Source: CAWJLE01 sp963843645 (lineage in GTDB: Bacteria; Chloroflexota; Anaerolineae; DAOTYC01). Taken from it: a DNA stretch of 64,000 nt. The stretch is taken from NCBI GenBank assembly GCA_963843645.1, contig CAWJLE010000003.1:558001-622000 (forward strand), in the 5' to 3' direction. Shown here piece after piece: positions 42,796-51,697 of the stretch. The notes below the pieces were generated by a model that saw nothing but the letters and a program-made list of their open reading frames with translations, was not told where the DNA came from and did no database searches. Each line of letters starts with the position of its first letter. The first letter of the stretch is position 1. Both the position numbers and the translations under genes were made by a program.

Positions 42796-44109
42796 TCACG
42801 GCTGGATAAAAGACTCCAGGGCGGCAAGCGCTCGTCTCGCCATGACCCCGTGGATGTCGCGTTTGCGACTGGGCTGCTCGTCCTCCGACAGCGCGGGCAG
42901 CAGTCCGAAATTGGGTTTCATCGGTTGAAAGTCGGTGACTTCTGTCGCGCTGACGTAACGGCACAAGGCGCCGAGCATCGTTTCCGGTGGAAAAATGACC
43001 GGCGGGAGCCCCTGGAGGTAATGCGCCGCGTTGAGGCCGGCGACTAATCCGCTGGCAGTGGAGCCCATGTAGCCTTCTGTGCCGACCAGCTGACCGGCGA
43101 AGAACAGTCCATCGTGCCCACGGAGCTGCATCGTGGGTCCCAGAAGGGCCGGCGAGTTGATGAACGTGTTGCGGTGCATCTGCCCGAAGCGGACGAACTC
43201 AGCGTGTTCCAGCCCGGGGATCAGTTGAAAGACGCGCTCCTGCTCCGGCCAACGCAGGTTCGTCTGAAAACCCACCAAATTGTACAACGTTCCGGCCAGG
43301 TTGTCCTGTCGCAGCTGCACCACGGCCCATGGGCGCTGTCCGGTCCGCGGATCGACGAGCCCCACCGGCCGCAACGGTCCGAAGGCCAGCGCCTGCCGTC
43401 CTCTTGAGGCGATGACCTCCACCGGCAGGCATGCCTCGAAGAAACGCTTGTCCAACCGTTCGAAATCACGCAGCGAGATCGTCTCTGCGGCGAGCAGCGC
43501 GTCGACGAAGCTGTCGTATTCTTCATGCGTCAGCGGGCAATTGACGTAGTCGTCGCTGCCACGTCCCCAACGATTGGCTCGGAATACCCGGTCCTCATTC
43601 ACCGAATCGATGGACACAATCGGCGCCATCGCGTCGAAGAAATGCAGCTGACTGCGGCCGGTCAGCTCGGCGATGTCATCCGCCAGCGTTTCGGAAGTGA
43701 GGGGGCCGCTGGCGACGATGACTGCCCTGCCCCGTGGAATCTGGGTGATCTCCTCGCGCCTGACTTCGATCCGGGGGTGCGCAGTTATCCGCTCCGTAAC
43801 ACAACGCGCAAACGACTCGCGATCGACGGCAAGCGCCCCGCCGGCTGGCACGGGGTTTTGGTCGGCGCATGATAGGATGACCGACTTAAGACGGCGCAAT
43901 TCGGCTTTCAAGAGTCCGGGCGCCCGATCCGGCAGATCGGACCCCAACGAGTTGCTACACACCAGTTCCGCAAAATCGGCGGAATGGTGCGCAGGCGTCT
44001 CCTTGATGGGACGCATCTCGTATAGAACGACTCGCTCGCCATGTTCCGCTATCTGCCACGCGGCTTCGGAGCCAGCCAAACCGCCACCAATGACGACGAT
44101 CTCTTCCAA
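42796..44109 (-). CDS. trmFO: Folate/FAD-dependent tRNA uridine-54 C5-methyltransferase TrmFO
   Basis: 437 residues. EIVVIGGGLAGSEAAWQIAEHGERVVLYEMRP is the FAD-binding Rossmann start. CSNSLGS, PAGGALAVDRESFARCVTERI, NRWGRGSDDYVNCPL and LFFAGQLVGTEGYMGSTASGLVAGLNAA are TrmFO signatures. MRP..KTPAHHS is read here as MRPIKETPAHHSADFAELVCSNS. The enzyme makes ribothymidine at tRNA position 54 using methylene-tetrahydrofolate. It has its own promoter at 44182-44210. Confidence 0.96.
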   Translation of the reverse strand: MEEIVVIGGGLAGSEAAWQIAEHGERVVLYEMRPIKETPAHHSADFAELVCSNSLGSDLPDRAPGLLKAELRRLKSVILSCADQNPVPAGGALAVDRESFARCVTERITAHPRIEVRREEITQIPRGRAVIVASGPLTSETLADDIAELTGRSQLHFFDAMAPIVSIDSVNEDRVFRANRWGRGSDDYVNCPLTHEEYDSFVDALLAAETISLRDFERLDKRFFEACLPVEVIASRGRQALAFGPLRPVGLVDPRTGQRPWAVVQLRQDNLAGTLYNLVGFQTNLRWPEQERVFQLIPGLEHAEFVRFGQMHRNTFINSPALLGPTMQLRGHDGLFFAGQLVGTEGYMGSTASGLVAGLNAAHYLQGLPPVIFPPETMLGALCRYVSATEVTDFQPMKPNFGLLPALSEDEQPSRKRDIHGVMARRALAALESFIQP

Positions 44110-44181
44110 ATCGATCTTCTCCCCACAGGCCCATCAGGCGGGACCGACAGACGTCGTGCCCTGGTGTCCACGACGCGCGCC

Positions 44182-44210
44182 ATTGTAGCGCATCCGAGCC
44201 ATACGGGCAA
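44182..44210 (-). promoter_or_regulatory. trmFO promoter
   Basis: Minus strand: TTGCCC (44210-44205), 17 nt, TACAAT (44187-44182). Confidence 0.65.
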
Positions 44211-44271
44211 CTGCTTCTGGCCGGTCCGAGTGAGACGGGGCCAACTCTGACAGAAATCAGACACAAAAGGG

Positions 44272-44300
44272 TTGACACCTGCAGCGACCAGTCTTATAAT
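44272..44300 (+). promoter_or_regulatory. Perfect consensus promoter of the first paralogous membrane protein
   Basis: TTGACA (44272-44277), 17 nt, TATAAT (44295-44300): no mismatch in either hexamer or spacer length, so very strong expression is expected. Confidence 0.88.
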
Positions 44301-44350
44301 AAAGTTGAAAAGCAAAATTGTCAAGTGACAACGGCGCTTTACGTTGGATA

Positions 44351-44374
44351 GCGCACTTCAGTGGAGAAGTGCGC
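44351..44374 (+). other. 5' UTR hairpin before the first paralogous membrane protein
   Basis: GCGCACTT pairs with AAGTGCGC around an 8-nt loop, ending directly before the GGGAGG ribosome site. It could protect the mRNA end or gate the ribosome site. Confidence 0.65.
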
Positions 44375-44385
44375 GGGAGGACACT

Positions 44386-45105
44386 ATGAGTTCAACAAAT
44401 CTCGGTCAGTCCGGACGGGAGGTTTCCGTGAAGACGACCAGTTTCGAGCGTTTCTCTGGTACTGCTGGGATCTTGGCCGGTATCGCCGTGTTTCTTTACG
44501 CTGTGACGTTCTTCGGCATCCAGCGTGCCTACCCAAGCCTGGGGGCCTGGCTTAGCGGCCTGTTCCTGGGGTTAACGGGGCTGTTTATCACCCCGCTAAT
44601 CATCGGAATGTATGCGCGTCTGCGTGAAACGGACGCCGCCTATGCCCTGTGGGCGATGCTTTTGGGTTTCTTTGGCGCCATCGGCTTGCTTGTTGATGGC
44701 GGCTATGCCCTTGCTAGTGAGATCTTCAAACCGGGCACGGCTGTCTTGTCGTCGACGGCGGCAACTCCACCCACTGCGGTTGATCCAGCTGGCATCTTGA
44801 GCTTTGGCCTGTTGGGCGTGAGCTTCTTCGTTGTTTCGTGGCTGATCGTCAAAGGCGGAGAGTTTCCGCGCGGTATCAGCTACCTGGGCTATGTTACAGC
44901 GATCGATATGATTTATGGCTTCATAGCCCGCCTCATTATCATCAACCCCACCTACATGTCTATACTCGTGCCAGCGGTGGTGCTGAGCTTTCTGCTTCTG
45001 CCCGCCTGGTATGTCTGGCTGGGCATGGACTTGGCGCGTGGGGTGGTCGACGAAAGCATCGCGGCAACGGCGAAGAAGCCGGATCTTTATTGCTGCAGCG
45101 TCTAA
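44386..45105 (+). CDS. Polytopic membrane protein, first copy of a tandem pair with conserved DLYCCSV tail
   Basis: 239 residues from ATG 44386 with GGGAGG six bases upstream. About six membrane helices are visible, starting FSGTAGILAGIAVFLYAVTFFGI and WLSGLFLGLTGLFITPLIIGMYARLRETDAAYALWAMLLGFFGAIGLLVDGGYALA. It ends MDLARGVVDESIAATAKKPDLYCCSV. The neighbour at 45433 is clearly homologous over its whole length and ends identically in PDLYCCSV. DUF4386-like architecture is possible, but I do not recognise the family with certainty. Confidence 0.85.
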   Translation: MSSTNLGQSGREVSVKTTSFERFSGTAGILAGIAVFLYAVTFFGIQRAYPSLGAWLSGLFLGLTGLFITPLIIGMYARLRETDAAYALWAMLLGFFGAIGLLVDGGYALASEIFKPGTAVLSSTAATPPTAVDPAGILSFGLLGVSFFVVSWLIVKGGEFPRGISYLGYVTAIDMIYGFIARLIIINPTYMSILVPAVVLSFLLLPAWYVWLGMDLARGVVDESIAATAKKPDLYCCSV

Positions 45106-45203
45106 ACGCGCTGCACAGTAGCACATGCTGCTCTCATTGGCCACCTATGCAAATTGTGCATGTGGGTGGCTGACTGAAGGGATCGGCGCGAGAGCCGGTC
45201 GAG

Positions 45204-45247
45204 AACAGGAGCTCGTTGACGAATGACCGTCGGGCTCCTGTTTCTTT
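45204..45247 (+). terminator. Terminator after the first paralogous membrane protein
   Basis: AACAGGAGC pairs with GCTCCTGTT across a 21-nt loop, followed by TCTTTG. The rest of the gap 45106-45432 holds the next promoter. Confidence 0.7.
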
Positions 45248-45308
45248 GCACCTTCAGTTCTGTGCCTTCAGTTCACGGTCCATTCTAACAGCCCATTCCT
45301 GAAAATCA

Positions 45309-45337
45309 TTGACATTGTACCGTGACCGATTTATAAT
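45309..45337 (+). promoter_or_regulatory. Perfect consensus promoter of the second paralogous membrane protein
   Basis: TTGACA (45309-45314), 17 nt, TATAAT (45332-45337). The spacer differs from that of the first copy, so the strong promoter is conserved by function rather than by recent duplication. Confidence 0.88.
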
Positions 45338-45432
45338 CGAATCGAAGAATGATCTGTCAGATTATGTGGCACAGTGCATTGTAAATAACCACATGTCAGG
45401 CAGAGTGGGAGACGTATCCTAGGAGGCAAGTG

Positions 45433-46107
45433 ATGAAACCGATTCACTTTGAGAAATTTGCCGGCGCTTGTGGATTCCTGGCCGGCCTGTCTGTGTTTCT
45501 TTTTGCGGTAAGTTTTTTCGGCATTGAAAGCGCGTATCAGGCTCTGGGTGTTTGGTTGAGCGGGCTGTTCCTGATGCTGACCGGGTTTTTCCTGACGGTG
45601 CTACTAATAGGGATATACGCTCGTTTGCGAGAAACCGATGCCGCTTACGCGCTCTGGGGTATGCTGATTGGCTTCTTCGGGGCAATCGCAGTGCTCATCG
45701 ACGGCAGCTATACGCTCGCGGCTGCGATTAGTTCGCCGGGGAGCAGCCCCTCTATGATGGCTGCGGGCGCGGCTCCCAGCGCGGCCGATCCGCGCGGCCT
45801 CCTCAGCCTGGGATTATTGGGGATCAGCTTCTTCATCGTGTCCTGGTTGGTTATCGAAGGCGGCCAATTCCCGCGGGCGATCAGTTATTGGGGTTACGTG
45901 ACGGCCATTGCTATAGTGTACTTGTTCATCGCCCGGTTGATCATTGTGAACCCGACGTATTTGTCAATCATGGTCCCGGCATTGGCAGCCGGGTTCATTC
46001 TCTTACCTGGCTGGTACATGTGGCTTGGGATTGACCTCATGCGCGGGTTGGTTGACGAACACGTCAAATCCGCGAAGACTCCCGATCTGTATTGCTGTAG
46101 CGTCTGA
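45433..46107 (+). CDS. Polytopic membrane protein, second copy of the tandem pair
   Basis: 224 residues from ATG 45433, six bases after AGGAGG; the GTG at 45430 is too close. FEKFAGACGFLAGLSVFLFAVSFFGIESAYQALGVWLSGLFLMLTGFFLTVLLIGIYARLRETDAAYALWGMLIGFFGA aligns with the first copy, and IARLIIVNPTYLSIMVPALAAGFILLPGWYMWLGIDLMRGLVDEHVK with its second half. The end is again KTPDLYCCSV. It lacks the ~15-residue N-terminal extension of copy one. Each copy has its own promoter and terminator. Confidence 0.86.
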   Translation: MKPIHFEKFAGACGFLAGLSVFLFAVSFFGIESAYQALGVWLSGLFLMLTGFFLTVLLIGIYARLRETDAAYALWGMLIGFFGAIAVLIDGSYTLAAAISSPGSSPSMMAAGAAPSAADPRGLLSLGLLGISFFIVSWLVIEGGQFPRAISYWGYVTAIAIVYLFIARLIIVNPTYLSIMVPALAAGFILLPGWYMWLGIDLMRGLVDEHVKSAKTPDLYCCSV

Positions 46108-46146
46108 GCCGTTGATCGGCCTCATCAGCGCTAAGCCGTAGGTCAC

Positions 46147-46188
46147 CTCGAGCGTGGAGAGAGTCTGCTTCCACGCTCGAGTTTTTAT
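46147..46188 (+). terminator. Terminator after the second paralogous membrane protein
   Basis: CTCGAGCGTGGA pairs perfectly with TCCACGCTCGAG around an 11-nt loop, followed by TTTTTATTT. Confidence 0.88.
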
Positions 46189-46214
46189 TTCCCCGCACTC
46201 AGCGACCTGAGTTC

Positions 46215-46243
46215 TTGACTTCGTCTCTGAAGCATGGTATAGC
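46215..46243 (+). promoter_or_regulatory. Promoter of the nucleoside phosphorylase gene
   Basis: TTGACT (46215-46220), 17 nt, TATAGC (46238-46243). Confidence 0.6.
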
Positions 46244-46285
46244 TGGGACAAATCTGGATTGGCACGCGGGAGGAGGGTCGCGCCC

Positions 46286-47593
46286 ATGTTGGCTGTTGAC
46301 GTCATTGCCCGGAAGCGCGATGGTTACGAGTTGTCCGCCGAAGAGTTGGAGTATTTCGTCACGGGCTGCACGCGCGGCGATATCGCCGACTATCAGGCCG
46401 CAGCGTGGTTAATGGCGGTGTACCTGCGCGGCATGAGCCTGCAGGAGACCGTTCGACTCACGTCCATTATGGCCCAATCGGGCGAAGTGCTGGACTTGAG
46501 CGACATCGCTCCTTTCGTCGTGGATAAGCACTCCACCGGCGGGGTTGGCGACAAGACCACGCTGGTTGTGGCCCCGCTAGTCGCCTCGTTGGGCCTGCCG
46601 GTTGCCAAGATGTCCGGGCGGGGTCTGGGATTCACAGGCGGCACGATCGACAAGCTGGAATCCATCCCCGGTTTTTCGTGCGATATGACCCCGTCTGCGT
46701 TTCGCGAGCAGCTGCAGCGCCACGGGATAGTTCTCTCCGGGCAGAGTGCCGGCCTGGCGCCGGCGGACGGCAAGTTCTACGCATTGCGCGACGTGACAGC
46801 GACCATATCCAGTGTGCCTCTCATCGCCAGCTCGATCATGAGCAAGAAGATCGCGTCCGGAGCCAACGGAGTTGTGCTGGACGTCAAAGTTGGAATGGGC
46901 GCGTTCATGAAGACCCTTGATGAAGCGCGGACTTTGAGCCGGGTGATGCTGGAGATCGGGCGAAGCCTGCAGCGCAAGATGGCCGCAGTCCTTTCCGACA
47001 TGAATCAGCCGCTGGGTGACGCGGTGGGTAACGCGCTCGAGGTTATTGAAGCAGTCGAGACCCTGGCGGGCCGTGGACCGGCGGACTTTCGTGAGCATTG
47101 CCTGGCCGTCGCGGCTCAAATGTGCATCATGGGTGGACAGGCAGAGCACGTAAACGGCGCACGAGATCTTCTCCTCGAATCGCTGCACTCTGGGAGAGCA
47201 ATTCGAACCTTCCGGAGATGGATCGAGTCACAGGGAGGCGAAGGCCGTGTGGCGGATGACCCCGGCAGAGTGCTGCCACGGGCGGAGGTCGTGCGTTCCA
47301 TGCGGGCCGGGGACTCCGGTTGGGTCAGCGAACTGAATGCCATGAGGGTCGGGCTTGCGGCGCTACACCTGGGGGCGGGCCGGGCGGTCAAGGGGCAGCC
47401 GGTGGATCACGCGGTGGGGATCGTGCTCCACAGGAAGATCGGTGATGAGGTTTTGGTCGGCGACCCTTTATGCACGATCTATGCGCGGAACGAAGAGCGG
47501 GCAGACGAAGCGGAGCGCAGAATTGCTGAAGCGTATCGCCTAAGCAACGAGCCGGTTTCGAAACCGGCTCCGATTCTGGAAGTGCTTCACTGA
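46286..47593 (+). CDS. pdp: Pyrimidine-nucleoside / thymidine phosphorylase
   Basis: 435 residues from ATG 46286, about ten bases after a GGGAGGAGG site; a TTG at 46259 lies upstream. MLAVDVIARKRDGYELSAEEL is the family start. DKHSTGGVGDKTTLVVAPLVASLGLPVAKMSGRGLGFTGGTIDKLESIPGF is the phosphate/nucleoside-binding signature. ALRDVTATISSVPLIASSIMSKKIASGANGVVLDVKVGMGAFMKT holds the catalytic Lys-Ser segment. It splits uridine or thymidine to base and (deoxy)ribose 1-phosphate for salvage. A C-terminal PYNP domain completes the enzyme. Confidence 0.95.
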   Translation: MLAVDVIARKRDGYELSAEELEYFVTGCTRGDIADYQAAAWLMAVYLRGMSLQETVRLTSIMAQSGEVLDLSDIAPFVVDKHSTGGVGDKTTLVVAPLVASLGLPVAKMSGRGLGFTGGTIDKLESIPGFSCDMTPSAFREQLQRHGIVLSGQSAGLAPADGKFYALRDVTATISSVPLIASSIMSKKIASGANGVVLDVKVGMGAFMKTLDEARTLSRVMLEIGRSLQRKMAAVLSDMNQPLGDAVGNALEVIEAVETLAGRGPADFREHCLAVAAQMCIMGGQAEHVNGARDLLLESLHSGRAIRTFRRWIESQGGEGRVADDPGRVLPRAEVVRSMRAGDSGWVSELNAMRVGLAALHLGAGRAVKGQPVDHAVGIVLHRKIGDEVLVGDPLCTIYARNEERADEAERRIAEAYRLSNEPVSKPAPILEVLH

Positions 47594-47609
47594 CCTCGTC
47601 CGAACACCG

Positions 47610-48002
47610 TCAGGCCGATCGCGCCAGCCGGCTGGGGTTCAGCGCCTCTTGAACGATGCGCTGGAACTCCTCGATGGGGAAAGGCTTGGTGATGTACCGA
47701 TAGGCCTGCAGACGTTCCGCCTCGGCCTGGACTTCCTCGGAGCCGTACGCTGTCATCAGAATTACGAGGGTCGCCGGACGTTTGGAGCGAATAGCCTTCA
47801 TGAGGTCCAGCCCGCCCATGCCTTCCATTCGATAATCCGTAATTACGAGATCGCACGGCTCGCTGTCCATGATTGACAGAGCGTCGTGGCCGGTGCTTGC
47901 CGTCTGAATCTCGTAGTCTGGGCCCAGGCTCAGCAGGCTCTGCTTCAAGAGAAAAGCCAGCCTCGCTTCATCATCGACCAGCAATACACGCTTCCTCGCC
48001 AC
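47610..48002 (-). CDS. Single-domain response regulator
   Basis: 130 residues from GTG 48002 with AAGGAG seven bases upstream. It is a receiver domain only: VLLVDDEARL acidic pair, LVITDYRMEGMGGLDL with the phosphoacceptor Asp, ILMTAYG (Thr) and YITKPFPIEEF (Lys). There is no output domain, so it probably relays phosphate or binds a partner. It is the last gene of a kinase - regulator - regulator series on the minus strand, 153 nt after the second gene, with a possible weak promoter (TATACT at 48050-48045). Confidence 0.93.
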   Translation of the reverse strand: MARKRVLLVDDEARLAFLLKQSLLSLGPDYEIQTASTGHDALSIMDSEPCDLVITDYRMEGMGGLDLMKAIRSKRPATLVILMTAYGSEEVQAEAERLQAYRYITKPFPIEEFQRIVQEALNPSRLARSA

Positions 48003-48155
48003 CGGACTACTCCTTCCCCGTAAGCCATTTTTTCAGGCAATGCCAGTATAACACAGAACGAGGAGACTCTGGGTCAAGAATCAGTGGAGGAAACGTTGAG
48101 GTTAAGTTGAGGAGGTTATGAGGCGGTTAACGCCGGTTGACGAAGGTGAACGTCG

Positions 48156-48977
48156 CTATTCCTCGGGCGGCAAGGCCAGCATGTAGCCAACCCCGCGCAC
48201 GTTCAGGATGTGCTCGGGCTGGGCCGGGTCGATTTCCAGCTTCTGCCGCAAATGGCTGATGTGAGTCTTGATGATCGTGCGGGCTTCCTGTTCGGAGCAC
48301 TCGTAGCCCTGTGAGCGCGAGACCAACTCCTCGCACCGCAGCACGTTGCCCGCCGCTTCTGCCAGGCTCGCCAGCACTGAAAACTCCGTAGGCGTCAGGC
48401 TCACCGGCTGACCCCGCATGGTCACGATGTGCTTGCGCAGGTCGACGAACAGTTCACCGATACGAATGAAGTGATTCGTTTCGCTCCCGCCCTCGGTGCC
48501 GTCTTCGGGGAATTCTCCGTCTGGGTCCGGGCCGGCGGTGACCGCGGAGAGCTCTCTGACGCCCTGCTCCAGACGATTGATCAGCTCGCGGCGACGAATC
48601 TCGCGCCACTGTTTCTTGACGCCCTCGCGCACGCTCGTCTTCAAGACGTCCGGCTCACAAGGCTTCAGCAAATAGTCGTGTGCGCCCTCCCGCAGCGCGC
48701 CGATCGCGGAATCGAGCGTGGCGTACCCTGTCAGCATGATCACGCCTGTCGAGGGCGCGCGTCGCCGGATTTCCTTCATGAGGGATAGGCCGTCCATGCC
48801 GCCCATTTTCAGGTCGAGCAGCGCCAGATCGAAGTTCCCGTCGTAGATGAGACGCAGTGCTTCCTCGCCGCTCTCTGCCGTGACGACCTGGTAGCTCTCC
48901 CGCGACAGCACCTCCTTGAGCGTGCTGCGGATCGACGGATCGTCATCGACAATCAGTATCCTGACTTGACTGGACAT
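48156..48977 (-). CDS. Response regulator with NtrC-like receiver and OmpR/PhoB-type winged helix
   Basis: 273 residues from ATG 48977. The receiver has ILIVDDDPSI, FDLALLDLKMGGMDGLSLM (Asp), VIMLTGYATLDSA and DYLLKPCEPDVL (Lys). A helical linker (KKQWREIRRRELINRLEQGVRELSAV) and an acidic stretch precede the winged helix: ELFVDLRKHIVTMRGQPVSLTPTEFSVLASLAEAAGNVLRCEELVSRSQGYEC...IKTHISHLRQKLE...VRGVGYML. It is the DNA-binding partner of the kinase encoded 34 nt upstream. Confidence 0.95.
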   Translation of the reverse strand: MSSQVRILIVDDDPSIRSTLKEVLSRESYQVVTAESGEEALRLIYDGNFDLALLDLKMGGMDGLSLMKEIRRRAPSTGVIMLTGYATLDSAIGALREGAHDYLLKPCEPDVLKTSVREGVKKQWREIRRRELINRLEQGVRELSAVTAGPDPDGEFPEDGTEGGSETNHFIRIGELFVDLRKHIVTMRGQPVSLTPTEFSVLASLAEAAGNVLRCEELVSRSQGYECSEQEARTIIKTHISHLRQKLEIDPAQPEHILNVRGVGYMLALPPEE

Positions 48978-49011
48978 GATGAATGTTCCTTCCCCCAACT
49001 GCACAGAAGGA

Positions 49012-50274
49012 CTAGGCCGGCTCGGGCCCCGCCGCGCCGCCCGGGGCCGGCAGCCTCACCGTGAAGACAGACCCGCTACCCGCCTTCGATTCGGCGCGGA
49101 TCGAGCCGGCGTGCCGCTCCACAATGTCATGGCTGATGGATAGCCCCAACCCCGTACCCTTGGCTTTGGTGCTGAAGAAGGGATCGAAAATACGGCTTAG
49201 AACCTCAGGCGGTATGCCCGCGCCTGAGTCCTTAAAAGTCACTTCGACGAAGGCAGTCTGCGGCTTGCGGACCGTCTGCGTGCACACTTGCAGCTCGCCC
49301 CCGTCGGGCATCGCTTCCAGGGCATTCAAGGTCAGATTGACGAAGACCTGCTTCATCTGGTCGGCGGAAAGAGCGACCAGAGGAAGGTCAGGAGCAAATG
49401 ACTTCGTCACCTTCACCCTGCCCTGCTGGAGACGCTTGCCCATGAGGACCAACACAGTCTCAAGGAGCGCATTCAGGTCTGTGGGTCGCTGGCTGTCTTG
49501 CGACGGCCGGTAGAAGTCCGCCATCCGCTGCACGATCTTCGCGATGCGGTCCAACTCCTCGCGCGCGATGTCCAAATACTGCCGGCTAGGACCGTCGGCC
49601 GGCACTCCGTCGTTGACCAGGTAAATGCAGCTCTGGACCGACTGCAATGGATTGTTGATCTCGTGTGCGATGGACGCGGCCAGCTTGCCGGTCGCCGCGA
49701 GTTTCGCACTTTGAAGGAGCTGAGCATTGAGTTCCGCCACTTTTTGTCTCAGCGCTTCGTTTTCGGCTCGGAGCCCGGCATTTTGGGAAGCCATCGAGGC
49801 CACTCGAACCATGGCCCGAACGATAGCCGTATCCTCTGATGTGAATGCGCCGGCCTGTCCCGTGCGCCCGCAAAGCAACGCACCATTGACGGCCGTATCC
49901 CCAAACAGAGGAGCTAACAGGGCCTCGGTTACTTCTATGCCAAGACGCTCGTGCAGCATCTTGAGGACCTGCTGGCCGCGCGCCGCAACCACGACTTGAA
50001 CCTCGTGCTCGCGCGACAGGCGGGCGAGCAGGTCGGGGTTCTCATTGGCCGAGTACGCCAATTCGACCGGAATGAGTGAGCCGTCTCGCCAAACAGCGTG
50101 TGCCTGAAACTCAGTGCGATCCTCGCTCACGCAGAAGACGCAGCCCACCTGTGCGTTAACCGCCCTGCAAATGGGTCCGATGGCCAGACTGCCTTTCGGG
50201 TCGGCCGGAAATGTGCTGGCGACAGCATTCAATGTATCGAAACCAGTTTCCAACCGAGAGAGGTGGCAGTCCAT
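49012..50274 (-). CDS. GAF-domain sensor histidine kinase
   Basis: 420 residues with no membrane helix, so a cytosolic sensor. Residues ~15-165 form a GAF-like sensor (AVNAQVGCVFCVSEDRTEFQ...LLAPLFGDTAVNGALLCGRTG). A coiled coil follows (LRAENEALRQKVAELNAQLLQSAKL), then the H-box ASIAHEINNPLQSVQSC with the phosphorylated His, N-box VNLTLNALEAM, DSGAGIPPEVL and GTGLGLSISHDIVERHAGSI. The frame stays open ~75 nt upstream of the ATG without another usual start codon. The conserved-looking text there suggests the true start might be a rarer codon. Confidence 0.94.
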   Translation of the reverse strand: MDCHLSRLETGFDTLNAVASTFPADPKGSLAIGPICRAVNAQVGCVFCVSEDRTEFQAHAVWRDGSLIPVELAYSANENPDLLARLSREHEVQVVVAARGQQVLKMLHERLGIEVTEALLAPLFGDTAVNGALLCGRTGQAGAFTSEDTAIVRAMVRVASMASQNAGLRAENEALRQKVAELNAQLLQSAKLAATGKLAASIAHEINNPLQSVQSCIYLVNDGVPADGPSRQYLDIAREELDRIAKIVQRMADFYRPSQDSQRPTDLNALLETVLVLMGKRLQQGRVKVTKSFAPDLPLVALSADQMKQVFVNLTLNALEAMPDGGELQVCTQTVRKPQTAFVEVTFKDSGAGIPPEVLSRIFDPFFSTKAKGTGLGLSISHDIVERHAGSIRAESKAGSGSVFTVRLPAPGGAAGPEPA

Positions 50275-50387
50275 GATGTTCGTTAGCTCACTTGCTGACT
50301 CACGGACGTGTGGGGCATGGCCTTCCAGTACTTCAAGGTCCCCGGTCCGGAGCCCGCACCAATACCAAAGGTAATTTTTCAGTTACT

Positions 50388-50416
50388 ATTATACCAGACT
50401 ATCGAATAGGCGTCAA
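50388..50416 (-). promoter_or_regulatory. Promoter of the two-component operon
   Basis: Minus strand: TTGACG (50416-50411), 17 nt, TATAAT (50393-50388); start near 50381, ~105 nt before the kinase ATG. It directly abuts the end of the glycosyltransferase gene. Confidence 0.78.
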
Positions 50417-50424
50417 CCGTGAAT

Positions 50425-51621
50425 CTACCAATCCGCCACGGCGCGCTCACGGATGACTCGCTGGTAGGTGGCTTTCGTCAGCTGTGCGATTCGCAGCCAG
50501 TTGTAGTCTCGAACCACTTCCTGGTACGCGTTGGTCACGCGAGCCCGGGCCCACTCGGGATGCTGCAGCGTGTGCAGGATGCCCCATGCCAGCGAGTCCG
50601 GGTTGCCGGCATACACGGTGATGCCCGTCTCTGAGTGTTTGATCACTTCCCGCAGACCGCCGGTCTCTGAAACGACCACCGGCGTCTTCGCCGCCATCGC
50701 CTCCAGAGCCACGATGCCGAATGGCTCGTACAGGCTCGGGAAAACAGCGCAGTCGGCCACCTTAAACAGTTTGTCCCGGTCCTCGTCTTTGATGAATCCG
50801 GTCAGGTACACGTTCGATGCGATGCCAAGTTTGGCCGCTTGTTGCTTCAGGCTGTCGGTCATCCCACCGGTGCCGGCGATAACGAATTTGGCGTCTGGAT
50901 ATTGGGCCAATACACGCGGGGCGGCGTCGATGAGAACCTGCAGGCCCTTTTCGTAGACCAGGCGCCCGACGTAGAACACGATCTTCTGCATGGGCGCCGC
51001 ATACCGCATCCGAAAAGCACTCAGGTCGGCGCCGTCCAGCTTGTCGAATCGCTCCGTCGAAATCCCGTTCGGGATCACGTCTACTTTATCCGGCGGGGTG
51101 TTGAAGTAGCGTTTCACTTCGTCCGCCATGTAGTCGCTGGCGCAGATCACCCGCCAGGACTCATAAGTGAGCCACCACTCGACGTTGTTGATCGCGTGCT
51201 GCATGTCGTTGTGCAGGGAACCCTGATTTCGTCCGCGCTCGGTCGCGTGGATCGTGCTGACCAGCGGGGTCTTAAAGTTGCGCTTCAAGGCACAGGCGGC
51301 GAAGGCTACGAGCCAGTCGTGTGCGTGGATGAGATCGATCTTGCCCAGGGTGTCGAACAGTTCGGTGACCTTCACTTCCAACCCGAGGTTGGTCTGCCAC
51401 GCGCCACTGAAGAAATCGGACGAGGCCACTTTGGGCGGGTCCAGCCGGTAGATCGTCGCGCTGTCCACCTTCTCGACCTCGTCGCCGCCCATCCAGCGCG
51501 GCGTCAGCAGATGAACTTCGACGCCCGACTGGGCAAGCGCCGGCAGAATCTCAGCCACATGCTTGCCGAGTCCACCCACCACGTGCGGGGGATATTCCCA
51601 AGAAAGCATCAATACTCGCAT
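50425..51621 (-). CDS. GT4-type glycosyltransferase (glycogen synthase-like)
   Basis: 398 residues with GGAGGACACG before the ATG. MRVLMLSWEYPPHVVGGLGKHVAEILPALAQSGVEVHLLTPRW is the starch/glycogen synthase-like N-terminal lobe with KxGGL-type glycine loop. LIHAHDWLV and PLVSTIHATERGR follow. The C-terminal lobe has FYVGRLVYEKGLQVLIDA, VIAGTGGM and the EPFGIVALEAMA motif of retaining GT-B enzymes. It transfers sugar from an NDP-sugar to a glycan or alpha-glucan. No partner genes are nearby. Confidence 0.92.
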   Translation of the reverse strand: MRVLMLSWEYPPHVVGGLGKHVAEILPALAQSGVEVHLLTPRWMGGDEVEKVDSATIYRLDPPKVASSDFFSGAWQTNLGLEVKVTELFDTLGKIDLIHAHDWLVAFAACALKRNFKTPLVSTIHATERGRNQGSLHNDMQHAINNVEWWLTYESWRVICASDYMADEVKRYFNTPPDKVDVIPNGISTERFDKLDGADLSAFRMRYAAPMQKIVFYVGRLVYEKGLQVLIDAAPRVLAQYPDAKFVIAGTGGMTDSLKQQAAKLGIASNVYLTGFIKDEDRDKLFKVADCAVFPSLYEPFGIVALEAMAAKTPVVVSETGGLREVIKHSETGITVYAGNPDSLAWGILHTLQHPEWARARVTNAYQEVVRDYNWLRIAQLTKATYQRVIRERAVADW

Positions 51622-51697
51622 CGTGTCCTCCTCGAATTGTCTCTTCTCTGGGTAGTATAACGAGAGCGCGTTGCCACGCCTGTGTCCCTTCTTCTCT

